A DNA stretch of 64,000 nt from NCBI GenBank assembly GCA_002633005.1, contig NMRA01000121.1, forward strand, positions 40,106 through 104,105, in the 5' to 3' direction. The notes under the pieces were generated by a model. That model was not told the origin of the DNA, ran no database searches, and was given only the letters and a program-made list of their open reading frames with translations. This document shows positions 49,101 through 60,741 of this stretch, piece by piece. The position numbers and the translations under genes are program-made. Source of the stretch: Phoronis australis (lineage: Eukaryota > Phoronida > Phoronidae). Numbering within the stretch: position 1 is the first letter of the stretch; every line of letters begins with the position of its first letter.

Positions 49101-52100
49101 GGGGGCACCCAAGGGGGCTATGGCCCTCTGTTCAGTGCAAAATAATCGTCAACTCGGTCAAAACTCATCGTAATTTTGCGTCCATATTGTAATGTCCCCG
49201 CAAGTTGTTACAAATTTTAGTCTCCGCCAGTGCTGTATTGGGGCCTAGGCGCATGTAGGCGCATGTAGGCGCAGCCAACTACCCGTTTGGCATTTGAACG
49301 TAGCACCTACGCTCCGTAAGTTACGTTCAGGGCTCAGTGTGATATGGTAGGCTTTGGGCGCCTAGTTACCTCTAATTTTACCACTACAGCACTGTCTCCG
49401 TCGACAGTTCAACACAACTTGAGTAACGGTATGGACATCAAACATAGCGAGTGATTGCCTCTGTGGGATAGCAGGGTGAGGGGGGATCAGGTGCCCCCGG
49501 GGGCCTGCCGAAGAAGATGCCAAACAGGTGTTGTCCAAGGAGGGGGCACCAGGCATCTGTTAACTGGGAGTTTACCAAGCTACCGACAGGTGGGGTGGGG
49601 GTGCATGCCACTTGAGGTGTTGAGGGGGGTCAATGAGGTGCTCGATACGCCACTGGACTGACTTCTGTCATTTCAGGTGTTCAGAGTACAAACACTTTCT
49701 GCTTGGGTGAAAACCAGCACCAAATTCTCTTCGGTGAAACACTGCAGATTATTTGACTCCATTACTGGTCGCGAAAGTCCTGCGCAGTCACAAATTTACC
49801 TACCCTGGCTAGTAGAAGCTCATACCTTGAAACTGGCCTTGATTTATGAGGCACTTTACAGCATCTCAGATGTTCTGAAGTGACTTTAGCATGATTGACT
49901 GAAGCCACAAAGTTCACTTTTTCACTGAAAACTCCTTTAACTAACAGGAAGAACCTTCGTTCCCAATTTTGTCTTTAAGCGCATGATACCCTCGACCAGT
50001 CTTTACAAACAACAATTCTTACCAGTTCAAAATTCAAAGGTATTAATTTCCATTTAAAATCTCTAAAGAGTGTTCAAACTAACTTTGGCTGTTAATGGAA
50101 AACAAGAGATTTACATGTACAAGTTTTTAATATATCCTCAAACCTAATGTCAATTGACTCCCTAGGCAAAGGTCATCGGGTTCAGATTTGATACTGGCAG
50201 CGCAATACATCCGGAAAACAACTTGTTTTCATTCGATATAGCTTAGGCAGAATTATTGTTCAAATTTTCGTTCAAATGGTCTGTAAACTCTGTTCCCCAT
50301 TTCCGAAATAAACAGTTTTACAAGACAATTTTCACTAAAATGTAAAGTTGAGGCAAGACATTTTTGCTCAGTCATCAAGATTAACTCTTTAGCTGTATGT
50401 TCAAAAAGTTACATAAATCTACACGGTGCAATATGGCGATAAGAGGATCACAAAAACAGCCATTAAAATTAGGTAGGAAAAGTGGTATGCGCATTATCTC
50501 CCCTTCATAGCACAAACTGTCAAATTTGAATAAATGTCAAATAATTATGCACAGTATACATTGGTTATTCAAGCGACCAAATTACAACTTTTAATCTAGT
50601 TTGTAAGCTACTGTCTTTTTTCAGTTTTAAAAGAGGCATTAAATTAAGTTCGCATTACGATTCACGCAGATACGATTAGAAATTTCTTGATCCATGATGG
50701 CATTTTTTCGAGTTTCACAGAACTTTCTAGCAGATATTTGTTCCTCTCCCAGTTGCTTTTGGTCTCCAACCAACAATTACCTCTTTTATTTATAAATGCT
50801 GGTTCAGTCTCCCCGAATCTCAGCAGAAAAAGATTTAATTTTTCTTTAAAAGATTGAGAGATCAAGGTTCTTGTTTTGCCAAAATGTGTAAAATAAGACA
50901 CTGTAGTCGTTTGCTATGTAATCCTTTTATACAAGTCACCCAAGTCACTGAAAAACACATAAGTGGTTACACGTAGTGAAGGTGTGACAACAATGCTTCA
51001 TATAGTAGGTCACGGGTTGCTGACCACTTAAAAATGCTGTCTCTCTCAGCGAAAAACAGCACAGCGAGTCAGAGCAAAAATAACACCATGATTCCAGCAG
51101 AACAGCAACCTGACATATATTCCTTTAGGTCTCTCCTTATTTAAACTCCAGAACACTTACGGAAATCTTTGATATGAATACTTTTTGCTTCAGAAATTTT
51201 TCAAAAATTAGGGATTTTTTTACAAACATGGGGCACTAACACAAAAACAATAAGTTCATTAAATTAGCATTTTGTTGTTTTTTTTTAATTTTATGATGTG
51301 ATCCAATTGTCTGATTTTAACAAGTTGAATTCTTCTAACAATAACTAGATGACACCTTAAAGTGTAACTTCTCAGCAAATACTTTTTAAAGTGAAAAGGT
51401 CCATTGCATCCGGCAAAAATCCAGGGCATCTTTTGTACTTGGTTTTATGGCGGTCTTTGTAAAATTTAATCGTTTTAGGTTCTTAGGTGTGAGACAAATT
51501 CCATTTCCTGCTAGTTTGGAAAGTAAAAATAAGACCTAAGGATATTTTTATTGGCTGAAAATTTGTAATTTCATTCGTAAGTCCGCCACGCGGTTTCTGA
51601 CCTAACGAATTATCCCTGGTTTCTAAAATTTTGGTCAATACTGTTGAGAAACAAGTTAAACGAGAATCTGAAATTACTTTAATATTCATTGAAAACTTTT
51701 GACTTGACAGAACTTTTTTCACCACTTTTTGTGACGAACGTAAGGCACCATGATATCCAGGAGTTGGCCAAAAGGTCGATGATGCGCTACTGGTCAAATA
51801 TTTTTTGAAAGTTTAGGCTTCATGTGATTGCACAAATTTAATGATATAGCAAAAATACCCATAATTAGCTTATTTACGACAATAATTAGCAACACACATA
51901 AAAATCGGGGTAATTTTAGGGTCAAGTGACCTCCAAAAATGGGTCCGTTTAAGACAAAATCGAAAGCTATAGGAAATTCAAATAAGAGACTTGAAACTTG
52001 AGAAACAGGGCTTTAAGATGACACCAGAAATGTTAATCTAGTCGATCTAAGTTGATCTTTTCACAGAGTTGCCCGTATGTAAAAACTTAACATCAAAAAA

Positions 52101-54980
52101 TTATTTTTTTCGAGATTTTGATTGAAAGACTATATAGCGAATTCTCAAGGCTTTGAAGACGGCGCAGTTGATGTCAATCTGTATTCAGTCTTCCTGAAAA
52201 GAACAGGATAGATACTTGGGCCATCCTGTCGAGGAACCTTAAAAAGTTGTAATTCATCTGTTGCGACCTTCATTGTTTGCAACAAACAAAAGTGATTAAT
52301 TGATCTGTCGCCAGGATTTCGAGTGACGGCTGAATTGACCAATCATAACGCAGCATTCTTGACACACTTTCGTTTCCAAGCCGTCATTTTACCGGGTAAA
52401 ATGTATTGTTTGTTTGTCGACATTTCGCAAGAGGCGGAGCTTGCGATAGTCAATTAGACTATTGAGGGGAAAAATGTTGACCAGGAAAAACGGGTGCCAC
52501 GCCCACCTTTGCAGTGTTGTTTACATCTACAGCGACAGGGGCCAAAGTAACTAAGAGGAAATCCAATTCCTCCGTTGGTGACGTAGTCAAATCACCAGTT
52601 CTTTTTGAACACAGTTTAAATGGGTCGTTTTATTATTGCGAAGTGCCTTAACCAGTCTAGCATTAATGTAGTAATGCCTTCCATATTCCCAGTAGAATGA
52701 CTCCAGGATTCTCTTTGAGACTTCCTGATAGGCGTTTTGAAAATGATGATGATTAAATTATAGGAGTTCAAATCACATTTTGTCTTGATGGCTTACCGAT
52801 GAGCGTAGCGAACCTTTTTGCGGAGGTCAGCCAACCCGAATTCCATCATTCAAGAGTGTTATACGTTTCAGTTTCTTTGAAGGACATGCTGTATCCGTCG
52901 AAGGAAGTCTTTATGATCTTGCATACTTTATTAGTGAATTGTTCAAAGTTCCTCAATAGAAAAAATGTCGAATGTAAAGTTTGTTTTATTAATTTAGGCC
53001 AACACTTTTATTAATTTAGGCCAACACGTATGTCCGATGATCCAGGTCATTTTAAATCAGTATTTTATACTGCTCGAGTCACGTGACTACGTTTTTGAGG
53101 TACAGCGGCTGCTGTGAAGGGCAAGACCGAGTAGCAATTTAGAGTCAGAGTCGTTAGTTAGTCACTAATTGGGACTTACTGGTTCCGAACGAATGTCTAA
53201 GTGAATGTAATTCCATAATATAACGTATCTATGGTGTCAGTTGAGACGAACTTTGCGAATTATCTGTGTATTTCATTTTTGTTGCTTGTTTGATGTGGAC
53301 ATTTTCGTAGCCCGAGGGATCGATATATGTCCGTACGGTAACGAGGGCACATTTATGTATATAAGAAAAAAGGGGAGGGTTTTTACAAAGAATAATTCCA
53401 ATAGTTACTCACTATGATAATCATTCCCCATACCGAGTCCACTAGTAGAGGTTCTGGACTCATGACAGATAGCGCCATTATGTATATAGCAGGAACGGTT
53501 CCAATAAGTGTACAAGCTGTAACAACCTTGACCGAACGAGTGGGTAAAAAGAGAGCGACAATGCACGCTAAGGTCTGCACAACCGTCGTCAATCGGTTCC
53601 CAAGACTGTAGGCGAGGGCACCTGAAAAGTGATTTAATAAGAATACAGAGGGCGAATTGAGCGCATACAGAGCTTGACTTCTTCGTTTCTGTATGTTTCA
53701 TTCTTTAGAACACTTCATTATCCGTTATGTTAATTTCTGATAAAACTGCTTGAAATTTCAAAAATTCTTAATAACAAAATACAAAAGAGGATAGATAAGA
53801 ATTAAAGCTGTAGCAACAACTATATTGACGATGGAAGCCGCTAGGACTGTGATAGTCGATGTAGGCCTCCAACACATTAAGTCCGAGTAGGACTATCCTC
53901 AGACTCATGAGTCCTAGCAAATGATTTTTTATGTTACTTCACAATTGAATTTGCGTTGGTGTGTTGATGTTAAACATCTATAACCAAACTTCTTAAGCTT
54001 AAAACCTTACCGTACGGTAGCAGAGAGTACGACTGGACGTTGTAAAGAGGGCCGTAGCGAGCACCTTGTAAATAGCCGTACTGCAGTAGAAGACAAACGT
54101 ACAGCTTGGTCGACATGGCAGGTTTGTTGGTTGGACCAGCATCCTCATTATTACTTTCGTTATCCATGTCGGCTGCATCGGTTTCATTTGAGATTTTCAG
54201 TTTTATTCCACTGGACACTTGCTCATCGACTGATGGCTCTCTCGCGTGAAATCTCTTGCACCAGGGATGGTAATTGATAAGAGTGAAAGATATGCCACTA
54301 GTTAAAAGAATTGCTGCCAGGATACCAAAAAACACACTCTCTGAAAACAGTGGGCTCCTCATAACAGCCTCCAGTTTCCATTCCGTTACGTTTTCTCGGC
54401 CCACAAAACTCCCGTTTCCCCATGTAACATTTTCGAGGCGAGCAGACGTTACATTCACACAGTCATATTCTCCCGCTCCTTGTATCAAAGACGCAATAGA
54501 TGGTACAAAACCGCACATAGCCTCGCCTACGTAATACGCTGAGAGATATTCAGCAGGAAGTATCGAAAAATAAGACAGAAAAACAATAGTAGAAGTGTTG
54601 TCGGTGAAGGCCAAAAAGAACGACAAAGCCAACAGGGCAACACTCCTTTCCGACCCGGCAATAAACACTGTAGCGTCCCAAAATAACGCCAACAAGACGC
54701 AACCGATCAATCCAATAGAGATTACAATGTATATGGCCACATTTTCTTTGATAATTCCTGGCTTGATGGTGTTTGCAATGAAGTAGATAAATGGTCCTAT
54801 GACGGCAAATTGGTTTGCGATCGTGATCTGACTAGGCAGTGCCCAGCCTTCCGGCAGCTGAGGAACCAGTAATGGAAGCTCCGACCACACTCCATCCAGA
54901 TCGATCCACGAGGCTATATTGAATAGAATCACTAGCACATAGAAAGTTATCGATATCTGCGGCTTTTTAAATCCAGTCAT
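46158..54980 (-). CDS. SLC52A: Riboflavin transporter, SLC52A (RFVT) family, three coding exons
   Basis: Plasma-membrane riboflavin transporter. Coding exons in transcript order: 54980-54011, 53621-53413 and 46358-46158, together 1380 bases or 459 residues plus TGA. Splice sites are GT-AG and phases agree. Human RFVT proteins are about 445 to 469 residues. Family hallmarks include WIDLDGVWSELPLLVPQLPEGW near the N-terminus, PAEYLSAYYVGEAMCGFVPS, the YGYLQGARYGPLYNVQSYSLLPYG block, and a last exon with a hydrophobic segment. About ten membrane spans are expected. The loop after PWCKRFHAREP is acidic and variable, and NVT/NGS sites suggest an extracellular glycosylated loop. The ATG at 54980 (acaATGa) was chosen. 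The frame stays open to an acceptor at 55017, so a 5' exon must exist and could add residues. The last intron is 7 kb. Confidence 0.92.
46637..46637. other. Single-N assembly join
   Basis: A lone N in the SLC52A last intron (ttacatNtggtct). Unlike the joins at 2975 and 8243, I see no duplicated flank here. Other single Ns are at 3946 and 36621. Confidence 0.8.
46980..48485 (-). mobile_element. Non-LTR retrotransposon fragment with RT and RNase H, degenerate
   Basis: On the minus strand, broken frames show reverse-transcriptase blocks in order: VETVLHEFVLRTEKDLAKK with LGIALDFA (about 48300-48430), CPQGGILSPFHCN and the catalytic PYADDFALL (about 48060-48200), then STPLGAMEVLMN (about 47610). 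Further on, EVAEELFERES followed by ILSDS and TIKTL (about 47070-47200) matches the RNase H domain that follows RT in jockey/R1/I-type elements. Many stops and shifts show it is dead. It lies in the last SLC52A intron on the same strand as the gene. The edges are approximate. Confidence 0.75.
48486..49227 (-). other. SLC52A intron sequence, no recognised feature
   Basis: Intron sequence of the riboflavin transporter gene. I see no conserved domain on either strand and only short frames. Confidence 0.4.
49228..49394. mobile_element. Second CAGTGCTGTA MITE, inverted relative to 4835-4983
   Basis: Starts cagtgctgtattgg and ends ccactacagcactg, the termini of the GSTO-intron MITE with one changed base on the left. 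The interior shares aggcgc, cgctccgtaagttacgttca and taattttaccac in the opposite orientation. The flanks tctccgc and tctccgt suggest a partly decayed target duplication. Confidence 0.75.
49485..49655. mobile_element. G-rich TGGCGGATY-family MITE remnant
   Basis: The right end tacgccactg matches the family terminus. The left end (ggggggatcaggtgcccccg) is diverged. The interior is unusually G-rich against its AT-rich surroundings. Confidence 0.4.
49660..53410 (-). other. SLC52A intron sequence, no recognised feature
   Basis: A long AT-rich intron part. It contains a 20-base tandem doublet (ttattaatttaggccaacac, about 52986-53027) but no convincing gene, RNA or mobile element that I can name. 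Confidence 0.4.
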
Positions 54981-55479
54981 TGTCGCTGTTACGACCACTA
55001 CACCGATAAGCCCCGATCTGTAATAGCAAGTGTCAAACGGGCAACGTGAGCCGTATTTGCTTTCAAAACAAATACAGACGATTTCCTTCGTATTTTGCCT
55101 GGTATCGTCGAGTTCGTCAACTGATCTTTGACCATCGTTATCAGTGCGCTAATTTTGAACTAGTGAACTCGGAGTGCCGAAACATACCATCCCATAGACA
55201 AGGTCGCGGTTAATGAGATAGATTTACAAGGCCATTGATTTCGTTGTATTCGTTCATGTCAGTAATACATGCAAAATCGTAACAGAACACGTCCGTTTGT
55301 ACGAGTTGACACGTCATTGAGAAAATGCCAGTAACACATGAAAACCATCTCTTGCCACGGACGCTAACCATACCACACACAGCAAAATTTTCATGAACTA
55401 GCTCTCCGCACACTCACTGGCACTCTTTACCAAAGACAGTTTTGCGTGCAACTCAAAACGCCGCTCATTCGAAAATAAT

Positions 55480-56990
55480 CTATAAGATCCTATAGGATCC
55501 AATAGTAATATTGATTTCTTATAGGATTTCCTATAGGATCAAGATTTCCTACAGGAATTCCTATAGAAAAAATCCTATAGGAAAGTTTTCAGAAATCTTA
55601 CTTCAAAACATTTTTTAAAATACTCTTAGGATAACTGTTTGTTAAAACAAACAGTTATCCTAAGAGTATAGTGTAAGATAACAGTTTGCTTATTATCTAT
55701 TTTCAACTCTTTGAGTCACTAATTTTTCTAAAATTTAATGGGTCATTTTGGTGTTCTGAGGGAATTTCCTATATTAAATCTTATACTAGTTCTACTCATT
55801 TCATTGCCAGAAATAATTTCCTTTAAAAATTATACTCAATATTATCTATGACGTACATTCTTTTATGCAATGTGTAAAAAGCATATTTTGGAACATAAAT
55901 CAACTTCAAAAGGAAATGTTGTACATTGTTCTATGTAATAGTACTTTTGGGAACCTATAGCGACTCCAGTGGGAAATTCTATAGGATCCAAAAGGATTTT
56001 ATTTTCTGTAGAACATTCTATAAGATCCTGCTGAAATTCCTCCAGCAACCTATTGAACTTCCTATAGGATCCTATTGAACTTCCTACAGATTCTATTGAA
56101 CTTCCTATGGAAACCTATTGAACTTCCTATAGAAACTCGTTGAAATTCCAATAGAACCTTATTGAACTTCCAATCCTATTGGACATCCTGTAGGATCCTT
56201 TTGAACTTCCAACAGAATCTTACTGAACTTCCTAAAGAATGTTATTGAACTTTCTATTGAGAATCCTATTGAACTTCCTATAGAATCCTATTACAACTTT
56301 CTATTGAGAATCCTATTGAACTTCCTATTGAATCCTATTACAACTTTCTATTGAGAATCCTATTGAACTTCCTATTGAATACTATTGAATTTCCTGTAGA
56401 TGAAATTCTCTTAAAACAAAACTTAAATAGGGTAAACTATATACTTTCCCTATAGCTGTTCCATTTATGATGTTATAAACTAGAATGTTGTGTCTAAACA
56501 TCTAAGGGAACATTTTTATTATGTGTATGGCTTAGTCCCTAAAATGGGACAGTTTCTCAACAGGACAACAGGTGTCATTGAAAAGCGATTCAATGAACAG
56601 TAATATTTACAGCAGTTTAGTGCACCCATTTGATATATAGTTAGATACTGTACAAGAACTGAGTGTCAGATGAATGTTTGCCAAAAGATTTCTATTGTGG
56701 CGAACACTTGCTTTTTGTATTATGAATGCATTGGAGTTGTCATGATTCTCGTACAAAATCCTATTGATTCCTTAAGGTCAGTCTGATAGAGTATCCTAAA
56801 ATGTTTTCCATTGGAAATCCAAGTAGATTTTGGCCCGATATCTTACAGGATCCTACAGGAAATCCTATATGATGTTATATAACTTCCTATACGAAATCCT
56901 ATTGGATTCCTATAGGATCCAATAGGAAATCCAATTGGATTCCTATAAGACGTGGTAGGAATTCCTATAGGAGTAGAAATTTGTATTCAA
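55480..56990. repeat. Minisatellite field of CCTATTGAACTTCCTATAG units
   Basis: The core at about 56040-56400 is a tandem array of a unit near 22 bases, consensus cctattgaacttcctataga. It includes a longer doubled unit containing acaactttctattgagaatc. Outside the core, palindromic tataggatcc and ataggaattcctatag phrases recur on both sides (55485-55580 and 56820-56970). It lies upstream of the first coding SLC52A exon, in its 5' intron or promoter region. Weak open frames through it are by-products. Confidence 0.85.
55621..55668. repeat. Perfect 23 bp inverted repeat with 2-base centre
   Basis: The left arm (55621-55643, tactcttaggataactgttt plus gtt) and the right arm (55646-55668) are exact complements around aa. 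It lies within the minisatellite field but is unrelated to the repeat unit. Confidence 0.85.
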
Positions 56991-58164
56991 AGCATTACAC
57001 TGTAGTGAGACCTATTGAATTCGTTGCAATAAGCAGTAAAATAACCTGCGCGCCAAACGTACATGTATAGTTTATCAACCTTTATTTTAGTAATTTCCAT
57101 GAACGTTAGTACGAAAAAGTAAGAGTTTATGTAATGTTGCTGTCGTTACAGTAAAATGCCGCGTATAAGACATCATACGCGAATGGGAACACTTCGGCGT
57201 TTCCAAACAAGGTCATGAACCTCATTAAGTGATTGCATTTTCTGAGAACACTTAAAATGTAACCGGGTCTCGAATATGAGGCCATGAACTTACATACCGT
57301 AAGTTCAGTGTCCCATTGACTACACACGTACATGAAGCAAACTGCTTCAATACAAGCAGGCAGGGAACAATCCCTGGTTGAATAATTGGCCAACGAGCAT
57401 TCTTCATACGACTCATTAGCATGGCGAGAGCATATAAGAGCGTCTTTCGCTTACCCCTAATTTCGGGACTAAGCTTGACAGAGATAAAACGTCTCCCTGG
57501 AGGACATATTGAGACGACAGACATTTTTGAGAGAATCACTTGACTGGTGCCAATTTGTCGACAGATCCGTCGCAAAGATTTCGTAAAAACCAGGAAAAAT
57601 ACCACTACGTTAATCCATATAAGAATGCAGGACGCAGGACGCTGCCCACCACTACCCTATCGCAATCTACCGAGAATGCGTATTTCATCATGTCGCCGCT
57701 TCCAACTATCAAAATTAAATGCGGACTATTCTTAGCGCTCCAACAGGCAGGCCAGGTCCTCTCAGGGGACCCACATTAACGTTCTCTAATTTTTATGAAG
57801 ATAGACACTAGTGCTACCTGAGATCTTTTCACTAAGACACACTTCAGTTGAATTTAGTAACAAATGTTCGCGCGCTGAGTTTCAGCGAACAACAGACTGC
57901 AGTACATGTACGTGAACGTGAATGGTGTCCGCTGATACACCGTAAAATGTAACAATTTCGTAAAATGTAACAACTGTTACATTTTACGTCTTTGTTACAT
58001 TTTACGTTGCTAAGCCTTTCCTAAAATGTAACAAGTTGTTACATTTTACGTAGTTGTTACATTTCACGTCGAACGCACATGCGAGAAATGTACCATTGTT
58101 ACATTTTACCAAACCCACGTCATATTGCAAAGAATATGACCAAAATCACAAACAAGTGGTATCT

Positions 58165-58465
58165 GACACGGCCGGGGGGTACTGGTGTATTTTTAGACGA
58201 GGAGGGGTGCCGGAAAAGTTTGAATACCTACCCATTTTGAGAGTCGGCTCGTACAAAAAGTGACCCATTTAGATACTAGTGTGTGTAAAACCTCACATTT
58301 TCGCACACTTCTGTTCCAGAAATTCAGGAAAGGCACCTTTTGGATATAGTTTTGTCGAAAATGACACCATTTTGGAGAGTATTTTTTCTGTGAAAAAACA
58401 TCCTTTTGGGCGGCACTTTTCGTATACATCTTCTATAGGAATGCCCTCCGGGCTGACACGACATG
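58165..58465. mobile_element. Possible nested MITE inside the 2.8 kb element
   Basis: Left gacacggccggggggtac and right gccctccgggctgaca look like diverged inverted ends around about 300 bases that contain accattttg and cacttttcg phrases. The match is weak and the ends are approximate. Confidence 0.3.
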
Positions 58466-58487
58466 AATTTGCTACCTATTCTAATTT

Positions 58488-58566
58488 TTATTAGTATTAC
58501 ATTACTATCACTACTGTTACTACTATTAATACTATTACTACTGCCACTATCACTCGTTATCGTTTT
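58488..58566. repeat. Degenerate (ACT/ATT)n triplet repeat
   Basis: About 80 bases of tactattac-type triplets (tattagtattacattactat, then cactatcactcgtta). Simple repeat inside the 2.8 kb element. Confidence 0.75.
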
Positions 58567-60266
58567 TGCTATCCTTATTTTTTATATTTTAAAAATTCTT
58601 TAACAAGGACTCAAACATGTTTAGCAAAGTGCTAATACATCATGGACCTCAAAGATTTTAAAAAATATCTCATTTATTGTTCAATGTTGTTATCGGGCTG
58701 TCCATATTGGTTACAAAAGCATTTTAAACGGGCTCCTAAGTTCAGCTTTAATGATGTGAGGAATGTCTTGACAGCTGTGGATGCAGAGTGCGCCTACTTT
58801 TTGGAAACGAGGAGGTTGAGATTTAAAATCTTGTTTAGACGAGCACCAAATTCAAAAATTGATTATTTTTGAACTACATGTATCGGCAAGCACTGTATTA
58901 TTTGTAAATATAACTATGTCCATCTGTAGGTTGCCACGAAGAGCTGGATTCCGACAACATTGTCTCTTGTTGAAAACATTCCTTGTCAAAGAACTGGGGA
59001 TCGTTCAACGATGGTTTGTAAGTTCAAAATTGCCTTACGTTGAACTCTGGAGGCAGACGTTTTTCGAGAACTAACGACTAGTCAACTGCGGTCACCGGGT
59101 CATTAGAATAGCAGGTAACGGACACACAAGACACGCAACAGTTTTATGTGGAATGGGCCTCAATATTCTTAGAAAAACACAGTGATTTAACAAAATTATT
59201 TGAACTAGGTTTCACTGAAAGTTGATTGTATAGAACAAAACCGCCAACGTCGAAATCAGCGATGTTTAATATGAGCATTTAATGTTATGCATCGAAAAGA
59301 TTAAAAAGCAATGCATCAAAAGAATACCAAATTCCCTTATCTGCGAGCTGCAACACAAAAATGGCGCCTCATGAGACACGTGAATTCACGCCCATTAATA
59401 ACAGAATGTCCAATCTTTATCCTTATTTATTTGTACTTCGAACTAACGACCATTGGTCAAATAGCCATTTTAATTCATATTTTATCTTAAAAGGTAATAC
59501 AAAGAGAAATTTTACGTTTTTATAGTCTGAAAGCCCGAAAGTAAGCATTTTTGAACCCGGCATTGCCCCTTTAAACTATAGATCTAAACCAGGTTTGAGC
59601 AAAATGATCAGGTCCCTTCAGAGTGCTATGCATCCTATTTTTACATATACACGTCGCGGTTTCACCTGCTGTTACAACCACTATCTCAGACAAGTTTGAC
59701 ATCATAGGAACAATAAGATTTCTTTCGTCACAATGCCGCCACATTTTGAACTAATAGCTCGGCCTTCTCAAAGGCGATATTTTGCTGTTGCTTTGGCAAA
59801 ATCTGTCAACCTGACGGCAAATAAGTGTGTGCTTTTATTTCCTTCAACTACAATGTCTTTAAGAAATTGTCATTCGTAACTAAGGTGGTAGTGAGCATCT
59901 GAAACTTTGACTGCTCCTTTTGTGTGAAGCAGGGCAATTACTGCATTAGCGATGACTCCAAGGCAATATAACACTGGTCGAAATAAACCAAACTATCGTG
60001 GACTAAAACTGATATTTTTTCTATCAAATTGGCTTCCGAAATTGAAATCTCCATGGAAAATTTTGTTATCGTCGTTCGTTCCCGAAGAAATACGATAAAT
60101 ATTAGCCAAATACGATGTCATTGTCGTTCTTACAAAGGGAAGTGTGTTTACTGTAATGTCAGATAAAAATTGGTTTATGAGCGTCAACAAAAGAATGCAT
60201 GAACGCTTTAAAGCCATTCTCCATGAATCGCGACAATTCGACACCTGAGACACTCGATTTTCAAGT

Positions 60267-60320
60267 ATCAGGTAACGAGTATTTTATCGTTAAATAACGA
60301 TAAAAAACTTGTTACCTGAT
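60267..60320. repeat. Near-perfect 26 bp inverted repeat
   Basis: The left arm (atcaggtaacgagtatttta plus tcgtta) and the right arm pair around aa with two mismatches. It sits near the right end of the 2.8 kb element. Its layout matches the hairpins at 27597 and 55621, although the sequence differs. Confidence 0.8.
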
Positions 60321-60741
60321 CCTGGAAACTCCTTTTGTGTGAAGTTGAAACTGTACGCTGTACATTTTTACTATACCATTAAACTAGTCATGTTCAAAAA
60401 ACCATGGAAAGTACATGTACATCGGGACTCACCTATAGAGTCTACCTGGCATATTTGATAGAATTTCATTCACACAATCCGAGAAAGAAGGCGTTAAGTG
60501 TGTGAACAGTTCTCCTCCGTGTGACAAATACCACGCAAACTCATGAAATATGACGTCGCTTTCGTAAAATGTAACAATGGTACATTTCTCGCATGTGCAT
60601 TCGACGTAAATTGTAACAATTACACAAAATGTAACAACTTGTTACATTTTAGGAGAGGCCTAGCAAAGTAAAATGTAACAATGACGTAAAATGTAACAGT
60701 TGTAACATTTTACAAAATTGTTACATTTTACGGCGTATCAG

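Larger units (their letters stand above)
57932..60741. mobile_element. 2.8 kb element with ~190 bp inverted termini of GTAAAATGTAACA units
   Basis: The left terminus (57932 to about 58120) and the right terminus (about 60558 to 60741) are inverted copies. They share, in order, ctgatac-ccgtaaaatgtaac, taaaatgtaacaagttgtta, cgtcgaa-gcacatgcgaga and aatgtaccattgttacattt. Each arm is itself made of GTAAAATGTAACA and its complement, giving nested palindromes. The flanking 4-mer TCCG occurs on both sides (57928-57931 and 60742-60745), a possible target duplication. The interior has no transposase I can recognise. Its longest frames, such as 58642-58872, are short and unassigned. It is probably a nonautonomous foldback-type DNA element. 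Confidence 0.75.

Noticed and set aside
53970-54010. Longer C-terminus of the first SLC52A exon (KVLSLRSLVIDV)
   Set aside because: This is intron read-through; the donor after TACG joins the exon at 53621 and restores the conserved transporter sequence.
54981-54998. GTG start for SLC52A at 54998
   Set aside because: A GTG start is not expected in an animal gene; the ATG at 54980 has a good context, and the frame upstream leads to a splice acceptor.
57127-57605. Minus-strand frames as a 5' exon of SLC52A
   Set aside because: No transporter similarity, no phase-compatible donor identified, and the frames overlap each other.
57940-58110. CRISPR-like array of GTAAAATGTAACA
   Set aside because: The repeats are short, alternate in orientation and lack regular unique spacers; the genome is animal. 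They form the terminus of a mobile element.
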